A DNA stretch of 64,000 nt from Scatosoma sp900555925 (lineage in GTDB: Bacteria > Bacillota > Clostridia > Christensenellales > Borkfalkiaceae): the NCBI GenBank assembly GCA_959603585.1, contig CAUGYD010000001.1:400700-464699 (forward strand), written 5' to 3'. Shown here one piece after another: positions 33,085 through 41,126 of this stretch; position 1 is the stretch's first letter, and the number at the start of each line of letters is the position of its first letter. Below the pieces are notes generated by a model. It was not told where the DNA came from and did no database searches. It was given only the letters and a program-made list of their open reading frames with translations. The position numbers and the translations under genes are program-made.

Positions 33085-33924
33085 ATGGTTTCTATTCTTT
33101 TTCCCAACGAATATTTTTCCCCGAAAGCGACGCTGGAAAGCGGTCAGACGTTTCGCTTTTGTCCCGTCGAAGAAGGCGGCTACTTTGTGTTGTCCGCAGA
33201 TAAGGCATGCCTGCTCTTTCCCGACGGAAAAAACATCCGCCTCGAATGTGAAAACGCGGACGAGGAATACTTCCGCAATTATTTCGATTTTCAGACGGAT
33301 TACGCCGCTCTGATTTCGGAAGCGGAAAGTTTTTCCGTCCCCGTTCTCTCCGCCGCCGCGCGGTTCGGAAAGGGACTGCGAATCCTGCGGCAGGACAAGG
33401 CCGAATGTATAGTGAGCTTTATCGTTTCCCAGCAAAACAACATTCCGAGAATCAAGGGAATCCTCTCCCGTCTCTGCGCGGCGCTGGGAGAGAAAAAATC
33501 TTTCGCGGGAAGGGAGTACTTCGCTTTTCCCGCGCTTGAAAAGCTCGCGGAAAAGGACGAGGGGTTTTATCGGGATTTGGGGCTCGGATACCGCGCGAAA
33601 TACATTTCCGAAACCTCGAAAAAGCTATACGCCGAAGGGACGGCGCCGCTCGAAAACAAACGGGGCAGGGATTTGAGGAACGCGCTCAACGAATACAAGG
33701 GTATCGGAAACAAGGTGGCGGACTGCATTTCCCTGTTCGCTTTCCGCGAAACGGCGGCGTTTCCCGTGGATACCTGGATCGCCAAGCTCTATCGGGAAAA
33801 CTTCGGCGGGACGGAGACCGACCGCGAAAAAATCAACCGCTTTTTCGTCGATAAATTCGGACCGAACGCGGGAATCTTTCAGCAATATCTCTTCTATTAC
33901 AAACGCGAAAAGGGAGACGCTTAA
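33085..33924 (+). CDS. ogg: 8-oxoguanine DNA glycosylase (OGG family)
   Basis: 279 residues. The OGG_N-like N-terminal part (GQTFRFCPVEEGGYFVL) is followed by the helix-hairpin-helix domain: IVSQQNNIPRIKGIL, then LNEYKGIGNKVADCISLF with the catalytic Lys (GNKVADC), then the Asp in FPVDTWIAKLY. It is of typical length. It excises oxidised guanine opposite C and cleaves the strand by beta-elimination. It probably shares a transcript with the upstream ABC gene, 9 nt away. Confidence 0.85.
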   Translation: MVSILFPNEYFSPKATLESGQTFRFCPVEEGGYFVLSADKACLLFPDGKNIRLECENADEEYFRNYFDFQTDYAALISEAESFSVPVLSAAARFGKGLRILRQDKAECIVSFIVSQQNNIPRIKGILSRLCAALGEKKSFAGREYFAFPALEKLAEKDEGFYRDLGLGYRAKYISETSKKLYAEGTAPLENKRGRDLRNALNEYKGIGNKVADCISLFAFRETAAFPVDTWIAKLYRENFGGTETDREKINRFFVDKFGPNAGIFQQYLFYYKREKGDA

Positions 33925-33945
33925 AAAGCGCCTTCCCTTTTTATT
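33908..33945 (+). terminator. Terminator after ogg
   Basis: An imperfect hairpin AGGGAGACGCT / AGCGCCTTCCCT with a T-rich run overlaps the last codons of ogg. Confidence 0.55.
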
Positions 33946-34041
33946 TCCGCGGGGGTTCGCTCGGATTTATTCCCAAAGAGATACCTTCGGATTTATTCCG
34001 ATACCGCTTTACCGAAATTTTTCCAAAGCCTCCGTTCAGTT

Positions 34042-35229
34042 TTATTCCCGAAAATACTCGTTCAAGACAAATTCGACGTCTTTATCGCCGCGGCCGGAGA
34101 GATTGACGACGATACTCTTTCCCCTGCCCAGCTCCTTTGCGAGCTTCAACGCATACGCGACCGCGTGAGCGCTTTCCAACGCGGGGATAATTCCCTCCGA
34201 CAGCGACAGCGTCCGAAAGGCGGACAGCGCTTCTTCGTCCGTCACTCCGACATACTCCGCCCGTCCGATCGCGTGAAGGTAGGCGTGTTCGGGACCCACG
34301 GAGGGATAGTCCAAGCCGCTCGCCACCGAATACGCTTCCGCGGGCTCCCCGTCCTTATCTTGAAGGACGAGACTTCTGAACCCGTGCAGGACGGCGGGCG
34401 TCCCGAAAGCGACGCTCGCCGCGTTGTCGCCTATGCCCGTCCCCCGTCCCAAGGGCTCCGCACCGTACAGTTTCACCGATTTATCCGAAAGAAACGCACT
34501 GAAAATTCCGGCGGCATTGGAGCCGCCCCCCACGCAAGCCACGACCGCGTCGGGCAGGCCGCCTTTGAGGCGCTTGAACTGCGCGCGTGCCTCCCTGCCC
34601 ACCACCGATTGAAAGTCGCGCACGATGGTGGGATAAGGGTGCGGTCCGACCACCGAACCGATACAATAGAGGGATTCTTCATAAGTCCTCGAATATTCTT
34701 CAAAGGCCGCGTCCACGGCATCTTTCAGCGTTTTCCCGCCCGAGGACACGCAGACGACCTCCGCGCCCAAAAGCTGCATTTTGCGGACGTTGATGGCCTG
34801 TTTTTTCACGTCGGTTTCGCCCATAAAAATGCGGCAGTTCAGGCCTAAAAGCGCACAGGCGGTCGCGAGCGCCAGCCCGTGCTGCCCCGCGCCCGTTTCT
34901 CCGATGACCGTTTTCTTGCCCAGATGCTTGGCGAGAAGAACTTCCCCGATACAGTGGTTGATCTTGTGCGCGCCCGTGTGGTTGAGGTCCTCGCGTTTGA
35001 GATAGATGTCCGCTCCGCCCGTCTGTTCGGATAATTTCCGACAATAATAGAGGGGCGTAGGACGGCCCTGATAGGTATGCCTGAGAACGGCGAGCTCGGC
35101 GCGGAAATCTTTGTCCTTTTTCAGCCGAAGATATTCCTCATAGACTCTGTCGAGCTCCCTTTTCAGCTCCTCCGAGACATACGCTCCGCCGAACTCCCCG
35201 AAATACCCCGTCTGCAATTTGTTTTTCAT
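34042..35229 (-). CDS. trpB: Tryptophan synthase beta chain
   Basis: 395 residues from the ATG at 35229 with AAGGAG upstream. The PLP lysine (Lys89) sits in HTGAHKINHCIG, the catalytic Glu in GETGAGQHG and the phosphate-binding loop in GGGSNAAGIF. It condenses indole with serine to give tryptophan. The gene stands alone, without trpA or other trp genes, so it may serve to recycle indole. Upstream are a leader peptide with two adjacent Trp codons and a terminator, pointing to ribosome-mediated attenuation. Confidence 0.93.
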   Translation of the reverse strand: MKNKLQTGYFGEFGGAYVSEELKRELDRVYEEYLRLKKDKDFRAELAVLRHTYQGRPTPLYYCRKLSEQTGGADIYLKREDLNHTGAHKINHCIGEVLLAKHLGKKTVIGETGAGQHGLALATACALLGLNCRIFMGETDVKKQAINVRKMQLLGAEVVCVSSGGKTLKDAVDAAFEEYSRTYEESLYCIGSVVGPHPYPTIVRDFQSVVGREARAQFKRLKGGLPDAVVACVGGGSNAAGIFSAFLSDKSVKLYGAEPLGRGTGIGDNAASVAFGTPAVLHGFRSLVLQDKDGEPAEAYSVASGLDYPSVGPEHAYLHAIGRAEYVGVTDEEALSAFRTLSLSEGIIPALESAHAVAYALKLAKELGRGKSIVVNLSGRGDKDVEFVLNEYFRE

Positions 35230-35258
35230 GACTTTACTCCTTAAAAAGATAAAATAAA

Positions 35259-35298
35259 AGACCCGTCCGGCTGTTTTACAAAACATACCGTCGGGTCT
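35259..35298 (-). terminator. Attenuator terminator in the trpB leader
   Basis: On the minus strand GACCCG...CGG (35288-35298 side) pairs with CCGG..CGGGTC (35259-35270 side), followed by TTTTATTTT, 30 bp before trpB. It lies between the Trp leader peptide and trpB. Confidence 0.7.
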
Positions 35299-35383
35299 CG
35301 TATGATAGACGTATCATTCTTCCGATATGTTCTGCGTACGCGAAAAAGCATCCGCAAAACACACCGTTTCTGCGAACGCACTT

Positions 35384-35416
35384 TTATCCGCGCCACCAAT
35401 TCCTTGAAAAGAACAT
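35384..35416 (-). CDS. trpL: trp leader peptide MFFSRNWWRG
   Basis: An 11-codon frame on the minus strand (ATG at 35416, stop at 35384-35386) with a GAGGAG site 8 nt upstream. Two adjacent Trp codons stand in the middle. It begins 33 nt after the -10 box of a strong promoter and is followed by a terminator. This is the classic layout of a Trp-codon attenuator: ribosomes stalled on the TGG pair would prevent the terminator from forming. Confidence 0.75.
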   Translation of the reverse strand: MFFSRNWWRG

Positions 35417-35448
35417 ATCTTCTTCTCCTCAAAATAAGGATTTCTTAC

Positions 35449-35477
35449 AGTATACCCTATTTTTTCCTGTTTGTCAA
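35449..35477 (-). promoter_or_regulatory. Promoter of the trpL-trpB transcript
   Basis: TTGACA (35472-35477) and TATACT (35449-35454) on the minus strand, 17 bp apart. Confidence 0.75.
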
Positions 35478-35529
35478 CAGGTCGGAAGAAATTTTTCCGA
35501 AAAAAATGTAAAAACATAATAAAAAACGC

Positions 35530-35558
35530 TTGCATTCCTCCCCGAAATATGATATATT
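35530..35558 (+). promoter_or_regulatory. Promoter of tRNA-Gly
   Basis: TTGCAT (35530-35535) and TATATT (35553-35558), 17-bp spacer, 22 bp before the tRNA. Confidence 0.6.
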
Positions 35559-35580
35559 ATGAGAGCATCAAACGGAGTAT

Positions 35581-35655
35581 GCGGGAATAGCTCAGTGGTA
35601 GAGCGTTACCTTGCCAAGGTAAATGTCGCGGGTTCAAGTCTCGTTTCCCGCTCCA
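35581..35655 (+). tRNA. tRNA-Gly (GCC), copy 1
   Basis: 75 nt with encoded CCA. The acceptor stem is GCGGGAA/TTCCCGC and the anticodon GCC is at 35613-35615. Identical to the copy at 36776-36850, including 9 bases upstream. Confidence 0.93.
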
Positions 35656-35721
35656 ATCAAAGGAAGCAGGTATAACCTGTTTCCTTTTTTATTTCCCGAT
35701 TTCCGAAAAGGAGAAAAAACA

Positions 35722-36501
35722 ATGACGCAAAAGGAAATTCTCGAAATCGCGCTGGCGCAATCGGCGTCCGACAGCAACTGTGCGCCGAAAGACTTTCTTT
35801 CCGAAAAGAACAAAATCGTGTTTTCCGAAAAACGCGCGGAGGCGCGACGGTATCTCGAACTCCCCTTTCTCTGCGATTTCGTCTCCTACGGACACAACGT
35901 CGTCGCTTCGGTGAGCCCCCAATATTACGGCGTCGCCGCGGAGTATATTTCCCGTTTCCCGCCCGAACACTGCTTCGAAACGCCCGCTCTGCATGTGCTC
36001 GACGAGCTCCTCAATCCCTTGCGCGCCCGCGTCTGTTTTATGGCGGAATACTGGCTCCCCGATCTTTCGCACTTAAAGCCCCTCTCCTGCCCCTATCCGA
36101 CCAGGCTCCTCTGCCCGGACGATTTTTGCGGACTCTATCTGCCCGAATGGAGCAACGCGCTCTGCGAAAAACGAAAGGGGCTGGATATTCTGGGAATCGG
36201 AGCCTACGACGCGGGAAAATTGATCGGGCTCGCGGGCGCCTCCGCCGATTGCCCAAATATGTGGCAGATCGGAATCGACGTCCTGCCCGAATACCGCAAC
36301 CGCGGCGTCGCTTCCGCTTTGACGAGCGCTTTGGCCGTCGAAATACTCCGTCGGAATAAAGTCCCCTTTTACTGCTGCGCGTGGTCGAACCTCGCCTCCG
36401 CAAGAAACGCGATGCGCAGCGGTTTTTCCCCCGCTTGGGTTCAAATGACCGTCAAAAGCGAAAGCGACATCAATGAATTGAATCGCCGTGTATCTCCTTG
36501 A
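35722..36501 (+). CDS. GNAT family N-acetyltransferase
   Basis: 259 residues from the ATG at 35722 with AAGGAG upstream. The C-terminal half carries the acetyl-CoA binding core: WQIGIDVLPEYRNRGVASALTSALAVEILRRN (the R-N-R-G-V-A loop) and CAWSNLASARNAMRSGF. The first 150 residues are a variable substrate-binding extension. The substrate is unknown. It lies between two identical tRNA-Gly genes. Confidence 0.8.
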   Translation: MTQKEILEIALAQSASDSNCAPKDFLSEKNKIVFSEKRAEARRYLELPFLCDFVSYGHNVVASVSPQYYGVAAEYISRFPPEHCFETPALHVLDELLNPLRARVCFMAEYWLPDLSHLKPLSCPYPTRLLCPDDFCGLYLPEWSNALCEKRKGLDILGIGAYDAGKLIGLAGASADCPNMWQIGIDVLPEYRNRGVASALTSALAVEILRRNKVPFYCCAWSNLASARNAMRSGFSPAWVQMTVKSESDINELNRRVSP

Positions 36502-36634
36502 AACGGTTCAAAAAATAATTCCCGAAAATTTCGGGGATCCGTTCGATAAATTTCCGATATGTCCCCGAATAAAACGCAATCTGCCCTTTTATCGGATTTT
36601 TTCAGAAAAATTTATCGAGAGCCTTAAAAAACGC

Positions 36635-36663
36635 TTGCAATTCGGGCCGATATATGGTATAGT
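36635..36663 (+). promoter_or_regulatory. Promoter of the tRNA-Val-Gly-Cys cluster
   Basis: TTGCAA (36635-36640) and TATAGT (36658-36663), 17-bp spacer, directly before tRNA-Val. Confidence 0.6.
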
Positions 36664-36675
36664 ATATAGGCTTTC

Positions 36676-36751
36676 GGAAGTTTAGCTCAGCTGGGAGAGC
36701 ATCTGCCTTACAAGCAGAGGGTCATAGGTTCGAACCCTATAACTTCCACCA
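36676..36751 (+). tRNA. tRNA-Val (TAC)
   Basis: 76 nt with encoded CCA. Acceptor GGAAGTT/AACTTCC, anticodon TAC at 36709-36711, T-arm TAGGTTCGAACCCTA. Confidence 0.93.
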
Positions 36752-36775
36752 ACAAAAACAGCGCGGACGGAGTAT

Positions 36776-36850
36776 GCGGGAATAGCTCAGTGGTAGAGCG
36801 TTACCTTGCCAAGGTAAATGTCGCGGGTTCAAGTCTCGTTTCCCGCTCCA
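36776..36850 (+). tRNA. tRNA-Gly (GCC), copy 2
   Basis: Identical to 35581-35655. It is the second gene of a Val-Gly-Cys tRNA cluster. Confidence 0.93.
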
Positions 36851-36885
36851 ACACATAACGGTTCGCGCTGTTTTTTCTCCTCAAT

Positions 36886-36960
36886 GGCGCTATAGCCAAG
36901 TGGTAAGGCCAAGGTCTGCAAAACCTTTATCCCCCGGTTCAAATCCGGGTGGCGCCTCCA
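36886..36960 (+). tRNA. tRNA-Cys (GCA)
   Basis: 75 nt with encoded CCA. Acceptor GGCGCTA/TGGCGCC, anticodon GCA at 36918-36920, T-arm CCCGGTTCAAATCCGGG. Confidence 0.92.
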
Positions 36961-36967
36961 AAGAAAT

Positions 36968-36998
36968 AAAAGCGGCTCGAAAGAGCCGCTTTTATTTC
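36968..36998. terminator. Bidirectional terminator
   Basis: AAAAGCGGCTC and its complement (36968-36978 with 36983-36993) with a GAAA loop. It serves the tRNA cluster on the plus strand and the citrate synthase gene on the minus strand. Confidence 0.75.
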
Positions 36999-36999
36999 T

Positions 37000-38364
37000 T
37001 TATTTTCTCTTATCGAGCGGAACATACTCTTTCAGAGGTTTTACGCTGATATACGAGGGACGGATTATTTTCCCGGCGGTCTGGATTTCTTCGAGTCGAT
37101 GAGCACTCCACCCCGCGATTCTCGAAACCGCGAAAATGGGAGTAAACAGCTCATACGGCAATTCGAGCATACGATAGACGAGCCCCGAATAAAAATCGAC
37201 ATTGGCGCTGACCCCTTTATAAATTTTCCGTTTTTCGGAAATGATTTCGGGCGCCAGCCGCGCGACCGTCTCATAGAGCGCATATTCGCGTTCGAAGCCC
37301 TTTTCCACGGAAAGCTCTTTCGCACATTTCATGAGAATATCCGCGCGCGGATCGGACAGCGAATACACCGCATGCCCCATGCCGTAAATAAGCCCCGCAC
37401 GGTCGAAGGCCTGACCGTCCAAAAGTTTTACGAGATAATCCTTGATTTCCCCTTCTTTTTCTATATTGACATTCTGCATCATGTCATCGAACATTCTGAC
37501 AACCTTGACGTTGGCTCCGCCGTGACGGGGCCCCTTCAACGAACCCAGGGCTGCGGCGACCGCGGAATACGTATCCGTTCCCGAAGAAGTCACTACGTGA
37601 ACGGTAAAGGTGGAATTGTTTCCTCCGCCGTGCTCCGCGTGCAAAACCATGGCAAGGTCGAGAATCTTTGCCTCCAAGGGAGAATATTCTCCGCTTTCCC
37701 TTAAAATCTGCAACAGGCTCTCTGCCGTGGAAAGCTCCGGCTTGGGAAGGTGAATAAAGAGGCTCTTTCCCATATGATAATGCTGGAAAGACTGATAGCC
37801 GTAAACGGCGAGCAAGGGAAAAATCGCAATCAATTGCAGGCACTGTCTCAAAACATTGGCTTGAGAAAGATCGTCGGGATTTTCGTCGTAGGCATACAAC
37901 GTCAGCACGCTTCGGGAAAGTACGTTCATCATATCCTTTCCCGGCGCCTTCAAAATAATGTCTCGGACAAAAGACGTCGGCAGACTGCGATAATCCGAAA
38001 GCGTCTGACGGAATTGCGCCAGTTGCTCCGCGTTCGGCAATTTGGAAAAAAGCAGAAGATATACGGTTTCCTCAAACCCCAAACGATGATCGCTCAGAAA
38101 ACCGTTCACCAAATCCCGAACATTGATTCCGCGATAATAGAGTTCGCCTTTACAGGGAATATACTGCCCGTCGGGGCCCTTTTCCTTCGCTTTGATATCG
38201 GAAATCTCCGTAAGCCCCGTGACGACGCCATTTCCGTTCATATCCCGAAGACCGCGGTTTACTTTATGCTCCGTATACATTTCTGGAACAATTTTGTTAT
38301 TGTGCGCGGACAGTTCGGCCAGTTTTCTGATATAGGGCGTGATTTTCGAATACTCATTTTTCAT
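37000..38364 (-). CDS. gltA: Citrate synthase
   Basis: 454 residues. The family core is clear: GELYYRGINVRDLV, the catalytic His region VLHAEHGGGNNSTFTVHVV, then GSLKGPRHGGANVKV with the second catalytic His, and a later Asp/Arg region (SANVDFYSGLVYRML). It condenses oxaloacetate and acetyl-CoA. The long form with an N-terminal extension is common in Clostridia. 2-methylcitrate synthase is the close alternative. Its leader has a hairpin with a T-run and an overlapping small ORF, so expression is probably controlled after initiation. Confidence 0.88.
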   Translation of the reverse strand: MKNEYSKITPYIRKLAELSAHNNKIVPEMYTEHKVNRGLRDMNGNGVVTGLTEISDIKAKEKGPDGQYIPCKGELYYRGINVRDLVNGFLSDHRLGFEETVYLLLFSKLPNAEQLAQFRQTLSDYRSLPTSFVRDIILKAPGKDMMNVLSRSVLTLYAYDENPDDLSQANVLRQCLQLIAIFPLLAVYGYQSFQHYHMGKSLFIHLPKPELSTAESLLQILRESGEYSPLEAKILDLAMVLHAEHGGGNNSTFTVHVVTSSGTDTYSAVAAALGSLKGPRHGGANVKVVRMFDDMMQNVNIEKEGEIKDYLVKLLDGQAFDRAGLIYGMGHAVYSLSDPRADILMKCAKELSVEKGFEREYALYETVARLAPEIISEKRKIYKGVSANVDFYSGLVYRMLELPYELFTPIFAVSRIAGWSAHRLEEIQTAGKIIRPSYISVKPLKEYVPLDKRK

Positions 38365-38393
38365 ATGACGACACTCCTTTTTCTTTTAATTTT

Positions 38394-38483
38394 TTATATT
38401 TGAAAATTCTTCTGCCGAAATAAAAAAGCGCGCGACAACTCTTTTGTTGCAATCCGTGTCTCGCGCTCAATATATCTGGTCAT
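38394..38483 (-). CDS. Possible leader ORF of the citrate synthase gene
   Basis: 29 codons on the minus strand from ATG 38483, starting MTRYIERETRIATKELSRAF, with a weak GAGAG site. Its middle codons lie inside a hairpin (38426-38466: GCGCGCGACAAC pairing with GTTG and GTGTCTCGCGC) whose minus-strand copy is followed by TTTTTT. A reading frame overlapping a terminator between promoter and gltA suggests translation-dependent attenuation. The peptide has no run of one amino acid that would name the signal. Confidence 0.4.
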   Translation of the reverse strand: MTRYIERETRIATKELSRAFLFRQKNFQI

Positions 38484-38559
38484 ATCTCTCTCATATCGGA
38501 TTTAAAATTTTTTTTGAATAGACGTTCTCCTTTGCCTCGAACAGTGAATTGCTTTTTTT

Positions 38560-38588
38560 ATTATATCATACTTTTTCTTTTTTGTCAA
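38560..38588 (-). promoter_or_regulatory. Promoter of the citrate synthase leader
   Basis: On the minus strand TTGACA (38583-38588) and TATAAT (38560-38565), 17 bp apart, nearly 200 bp before gltA. Confidence 0.75.
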
Positions 38589-38719
38589 TATTTTCTATCT
38601 ATTTCGCTTTATTAATAAATCGTGTTATTTCTTATTGACTTTTTCAAATGATTATGCTATAATTTCTGTGGTTTTTGAAATTGATTCCGATAAATCAGAC
38701 GTCTCTCTTTCCCGACAAT

Positions 38720-38758
38720 GCTCGTGTGGCGGAACAGGCAGACGCAAGGGACTTAAAA
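38720..38758 (+). pseudogene. tRNA-Leu 5' half, fragment A
   Basis: Matches the first 39 nt of the intact tRNA-Leu at 39183, from the acceptor strand through the D-arm (GTGGCGGAACAGGCAGACGC) to the anticodon loop (ACTTAAAA). Nothing of the 3' half follows. Confidence 0.75.
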
Positions 38759-38817
38759 GCAGACGGCATCCCCTGTTTTTGATCAAAGCTGACTATAATT
38801 GAATAAATTTTTTATAT

Positions 38818-38856
38818 GCCCGCGTGGCGGAATCGGCAGACGCACAGGACTTAAAA
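38818..38856 (+). pseudogene. tRNA-Leu 5' half, fragment B
   Basis: A second 5' half (GCCCGCGTGGCGGAATCGG, then CAGACGCACAGGACTTAAAA), again ending in the anticodon loop. Its sequence differs from fragment A and from the intact gene, so it came from a different tRNA-Leu allele or element. Confidence 0.75.
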
Positions 38857-39182
38857 TGTAAGTACGTTTTGGTTTCTTTCGGGACATTTCGGTAACTTCT
38901 ATACCATATATTGTGTCTTGTGGGGTAGTAAAGTGTCTTTGAGAAATCAAAATTAGAGAAACTTCTCGCAAAAAATTAACATTTTGCAAGAAAAAACCGC
39001 TTTAATTTGACGAATTTACAAATTAATCCCTTGAGGCAATCTAACTTCTTATGGAATTTCCCTTAAACCACCATATATTGTGGTTTAATACGAAGTTTAG
39101 AAACAATTTTCGCGTAGCACTTCTCGCATTTTTCTCGCTTCGTTCTCCCTTTTGATATTTTTAATTCTTGCAATTTCATAAA
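38857..39182. repeat. Scar region with shared AT-rich palindromes
   Basis: About 325 bases without a gene. TATACCATATATTG at 38900-38913 and CCACCATATATTGTGG at 39068-39083 match motifs beside the tRNA-Arg half at 25234-25281 (14 of 14 and 15 of 16 bases). Probably ends of one element family. Confidence 0.55.
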
Positions 39183-39269
39183 TGCCGCTGTGGTGGAATA
39201 GGCAGACGCAAGGGATTTAAAATCCCTCGGTTTAACGACCGTACCGGTTCAAGTCCGGTCAGCGGCACC
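39183..39269 (+). tRNA. tRNA-Leu (TAA)
   Basis: 87 nt with encoded CCA and a long variable arm. Acceptor GCCGCTG/CAGCGGC, anticodon TAA at 39217-39219. Complete. It is followed by a hairpin with T-run (39271-39302). Confidence 0.92.
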
Positions 39270-39270
39270 A

Positions 39271-39302
39271 GAAAAAGGACGCTTTTTAAGCGCCCTTTTT
39301 CT
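39271..39302 (+). terminator. Terminator of tRNA-Leu
   Basis: AAAAAGGACGCTT / AAGCGCCCTTTTT forms an imperfect hairpin ending in T's. Confidence 0.55.
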
Positions 39303-39332
39303 TTACTTAATATACTTGAAATGAAATAGATT

Positions 39333-39446
39333 AGTGCGCACTATAAAAACGTATTAAAGAAGAATGGCGTTAAGGTTGTGTCGGCAAAAGAAGTTATTGC
39401 CGAAGGCTCGGAAGGCATACTGCTTGAGGCAGTCTTGGAAGGCTAG
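39333..39446 (+). pseudogene. Serine recombinase remnant
   Basis: 37 codons (AHYKNVLKKNGVKVVSAKE, then IAEGSEGILLEAVLEG and a stop) closely match residues about 91-128 of the complete recombinase at 41127. No start and no catalytic N-terminus are present. It is a leftover of an earlier, related element at the same tRNA. Confidence 0.8.
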
Positions 39447-39452
39447 AATCGT

Positions 39453-39612
39453 GCGAACTTGAGGAAACAAACTTTATTCATTGGTCAGAAGGTGAATACG
39501 ATGAATATGACCAATATAATTTATGTCCTAGGTGTGGAAAAGAAATAACATATGATAATGACGCAGGTAACGGTTTTTGTGTTGATTGTAGCAATAAATA
39601 TGATGACATTTA
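39453..39612 (+). pseudogene. C-terminal remnant with a zinc ribbon
   Basis: An open frame without a start codon reads ...YDQYNLCPRCGKEITYDN, then a second pair in GFCVDCSNKYDDI and a stop. The two CxxC pairs form a zinc ribbon. The upstream part of the gene is missing. Likely a gene tail left by recombination. Confidence 0.55.
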
Positions 39613-39791
39613 AAACTTCATTAATATAGTAAAAATAATTTTAAGATGACTAAATCTGTCATGTTTAGTGTGTTATAATCTAAAAAACGACGAAAAGTTT
39701 GGTCATTTCAGCTTGACAAAAGGATTTATTTTAAGTATAATAATGGAAAATAAATTGTTTTTACGACCAAATTTCAAATAAGAGGTATATT

Positions 39792-41084
39792 ATGGGTGTA
39801 ATTGCAAGAGATAGATATTTGCAAAAATTAATAGACCGTAAAGAAAACGGTATGATAAAAGTAATTACGGGTATTAGAAGATGCGGTAAAAGTTATCTTC
39901 TCTTTCATTTGTATTATGATTACTTGCTTTCTATCGGCGTTAAAAAAGAAAATATTATAGCGATTGCTTTAGACGAAGAAGAAAACGATAAATATCGTGA
40001 GCCGAAAGAACTTTCAACTTATATTCGTTCTAAAATCGTTAATAATAACGAGCAATATTACGTATTTATCGACGAAGTCCAGTACGCTATCAAAAAAGAA
40101 GAACTTAAAAGTGATAAGCCCCTTCCTTTATACGGAGTATTAAACGGCTTACTTCGTTTGAGCAACGTTGACGTTTACGTTACGGGTAGTAATTCTAAAC
40201 TACTTTCTAAAGACGTTATGACCGAGTTCCGTGGTCGTGGTGATGAAGTTAGAGTTTATCCCCTTACCTTCAAAGAATACTACGGTTATTTAGGTGGCGA
40301 TAAATTAGAACGTTTTGAAGAATATGCGGCCTTTGGTGGATTGCCGCTTACGTTATCTAGAAAAACACCCGAAGATAAGACTAAATATTTATCAGACCTT
40401 TTCAAAGAAGTTTATTTTAAGGATATTGAAGAACGTTATAGTATTGATTTACCCGAAGTTTTACAGTTATTAACTGACGATTTGTGTTCGGCAATTGGTT
40501 CTCTTACCAATTCTTCTAAACTGGCTAATGCCTTAAAGTCTGCTAAAAACGTTAAAGTTGATTCGCAAACGATTGCTACTTATTTGGAATATTTGGAAGA
40601 ATCGTTTTTGTTCAATCAAGCAAAACGCTACGACGTTAAGGGTAAAAAATATTTCCTTTATCCATCAAAATACTATTGCACCGATATGGGATTGCGTAAC
40701 GCTCGCTTGAATTTCAGACAACAAGAAGAAACTCATGCAATGGAAAATATTATTTATAATGAGTTGCTTGCTCGTGGCTTTTCCGTTGACGTTGGCGTAG
40801 TTGACCTTGTTAGTGTTGGAGAAGACGGAAAACGCCATCAAAAACAATGTGAGATTGACTTTGTTATCAATAAAGGAATGAGAAGATATTATATTCAGTC
40901 TGCTTTAACGCTAAATACGGACGATAAAGAAAAAACAGAACTTCGCCCATTCCTTGAAACAAAGGATTTCTTTAAGAAGATAATCGTAACTAAATCCTAT
41001 ATGAAACCTTGGTTTGACGACAATGGAATATACCACGTAGGCTTATATGATTTCTTATTAGATGAAACTATATTGGAAAGTTAG
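39792..41084 (+). CDS. AAA+ ATPase with DUF4143 domain
   Basis: 430 residues with an AAGAGG site. Walker A is TGIRRCGKSYLL (Lys33) and Walker B VFIDEVQ. A sensor region VYVTGSNSKLLS and the FRGRGDEVRVYPLTFKEYY segment are typical of AAA_14 proteins. The C-terminal part has the DUF4143 layout and ends in a PD-(D/E)XK-like stretch (CEIDFVINKG). These proteins are very common in anaerobes, often beside mobile genes, and their function is unresolved. It is carried here together with the serine recombinase downstream. Confidence 0.85.
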   Translation: MGVIARDRYLQKLIDRKENGMIKVITGIRRCGKSYLLFHLYYDYLLSIGVKKENIIAIALDEEENDKYREPKELSTYIRSKIVNNNEQYYVFIDEVQYAIKKEELKSDKPLPLYGVLNGLLRLSNVDVYVTGSNSKLLSKDVMTEFRGRGDEVRVYPLTFKEYYGYLGGDKLERFEEYAAFGGLPLTLSRKTPEDKTKYLSDLFKEVYFKDIEERYSIDLPEVLQLLTDDLCSAIGSLTNSSKLANALKSAKNVKVDSQTIATYLEYLEESFLFNQAKRYDVKGKKYFLYPSKYYCTDMGLRNARLNFRQQEETHAMENIIYNELLARGFSVDVGVVDLVSVGEDGKRHQKQCEIDFVINKGMRRYYIQSALTLNTDDKEKTELRPFLETKDFFKKIIVTKSYMKPWFDDNGIYHVGLYDFLLDETILES

Positions 41085-41126
41085 TCGTAAATGAGCAAAA
41101 AAATCTAATAAAAGGAGGTAAATCAA

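Noticed and set aside
34042..35520. T-box riboswitch before trpB
   Set aside because: No T-box core sequence was seen. The Trp-codon leader peptide explains the arrangement better.
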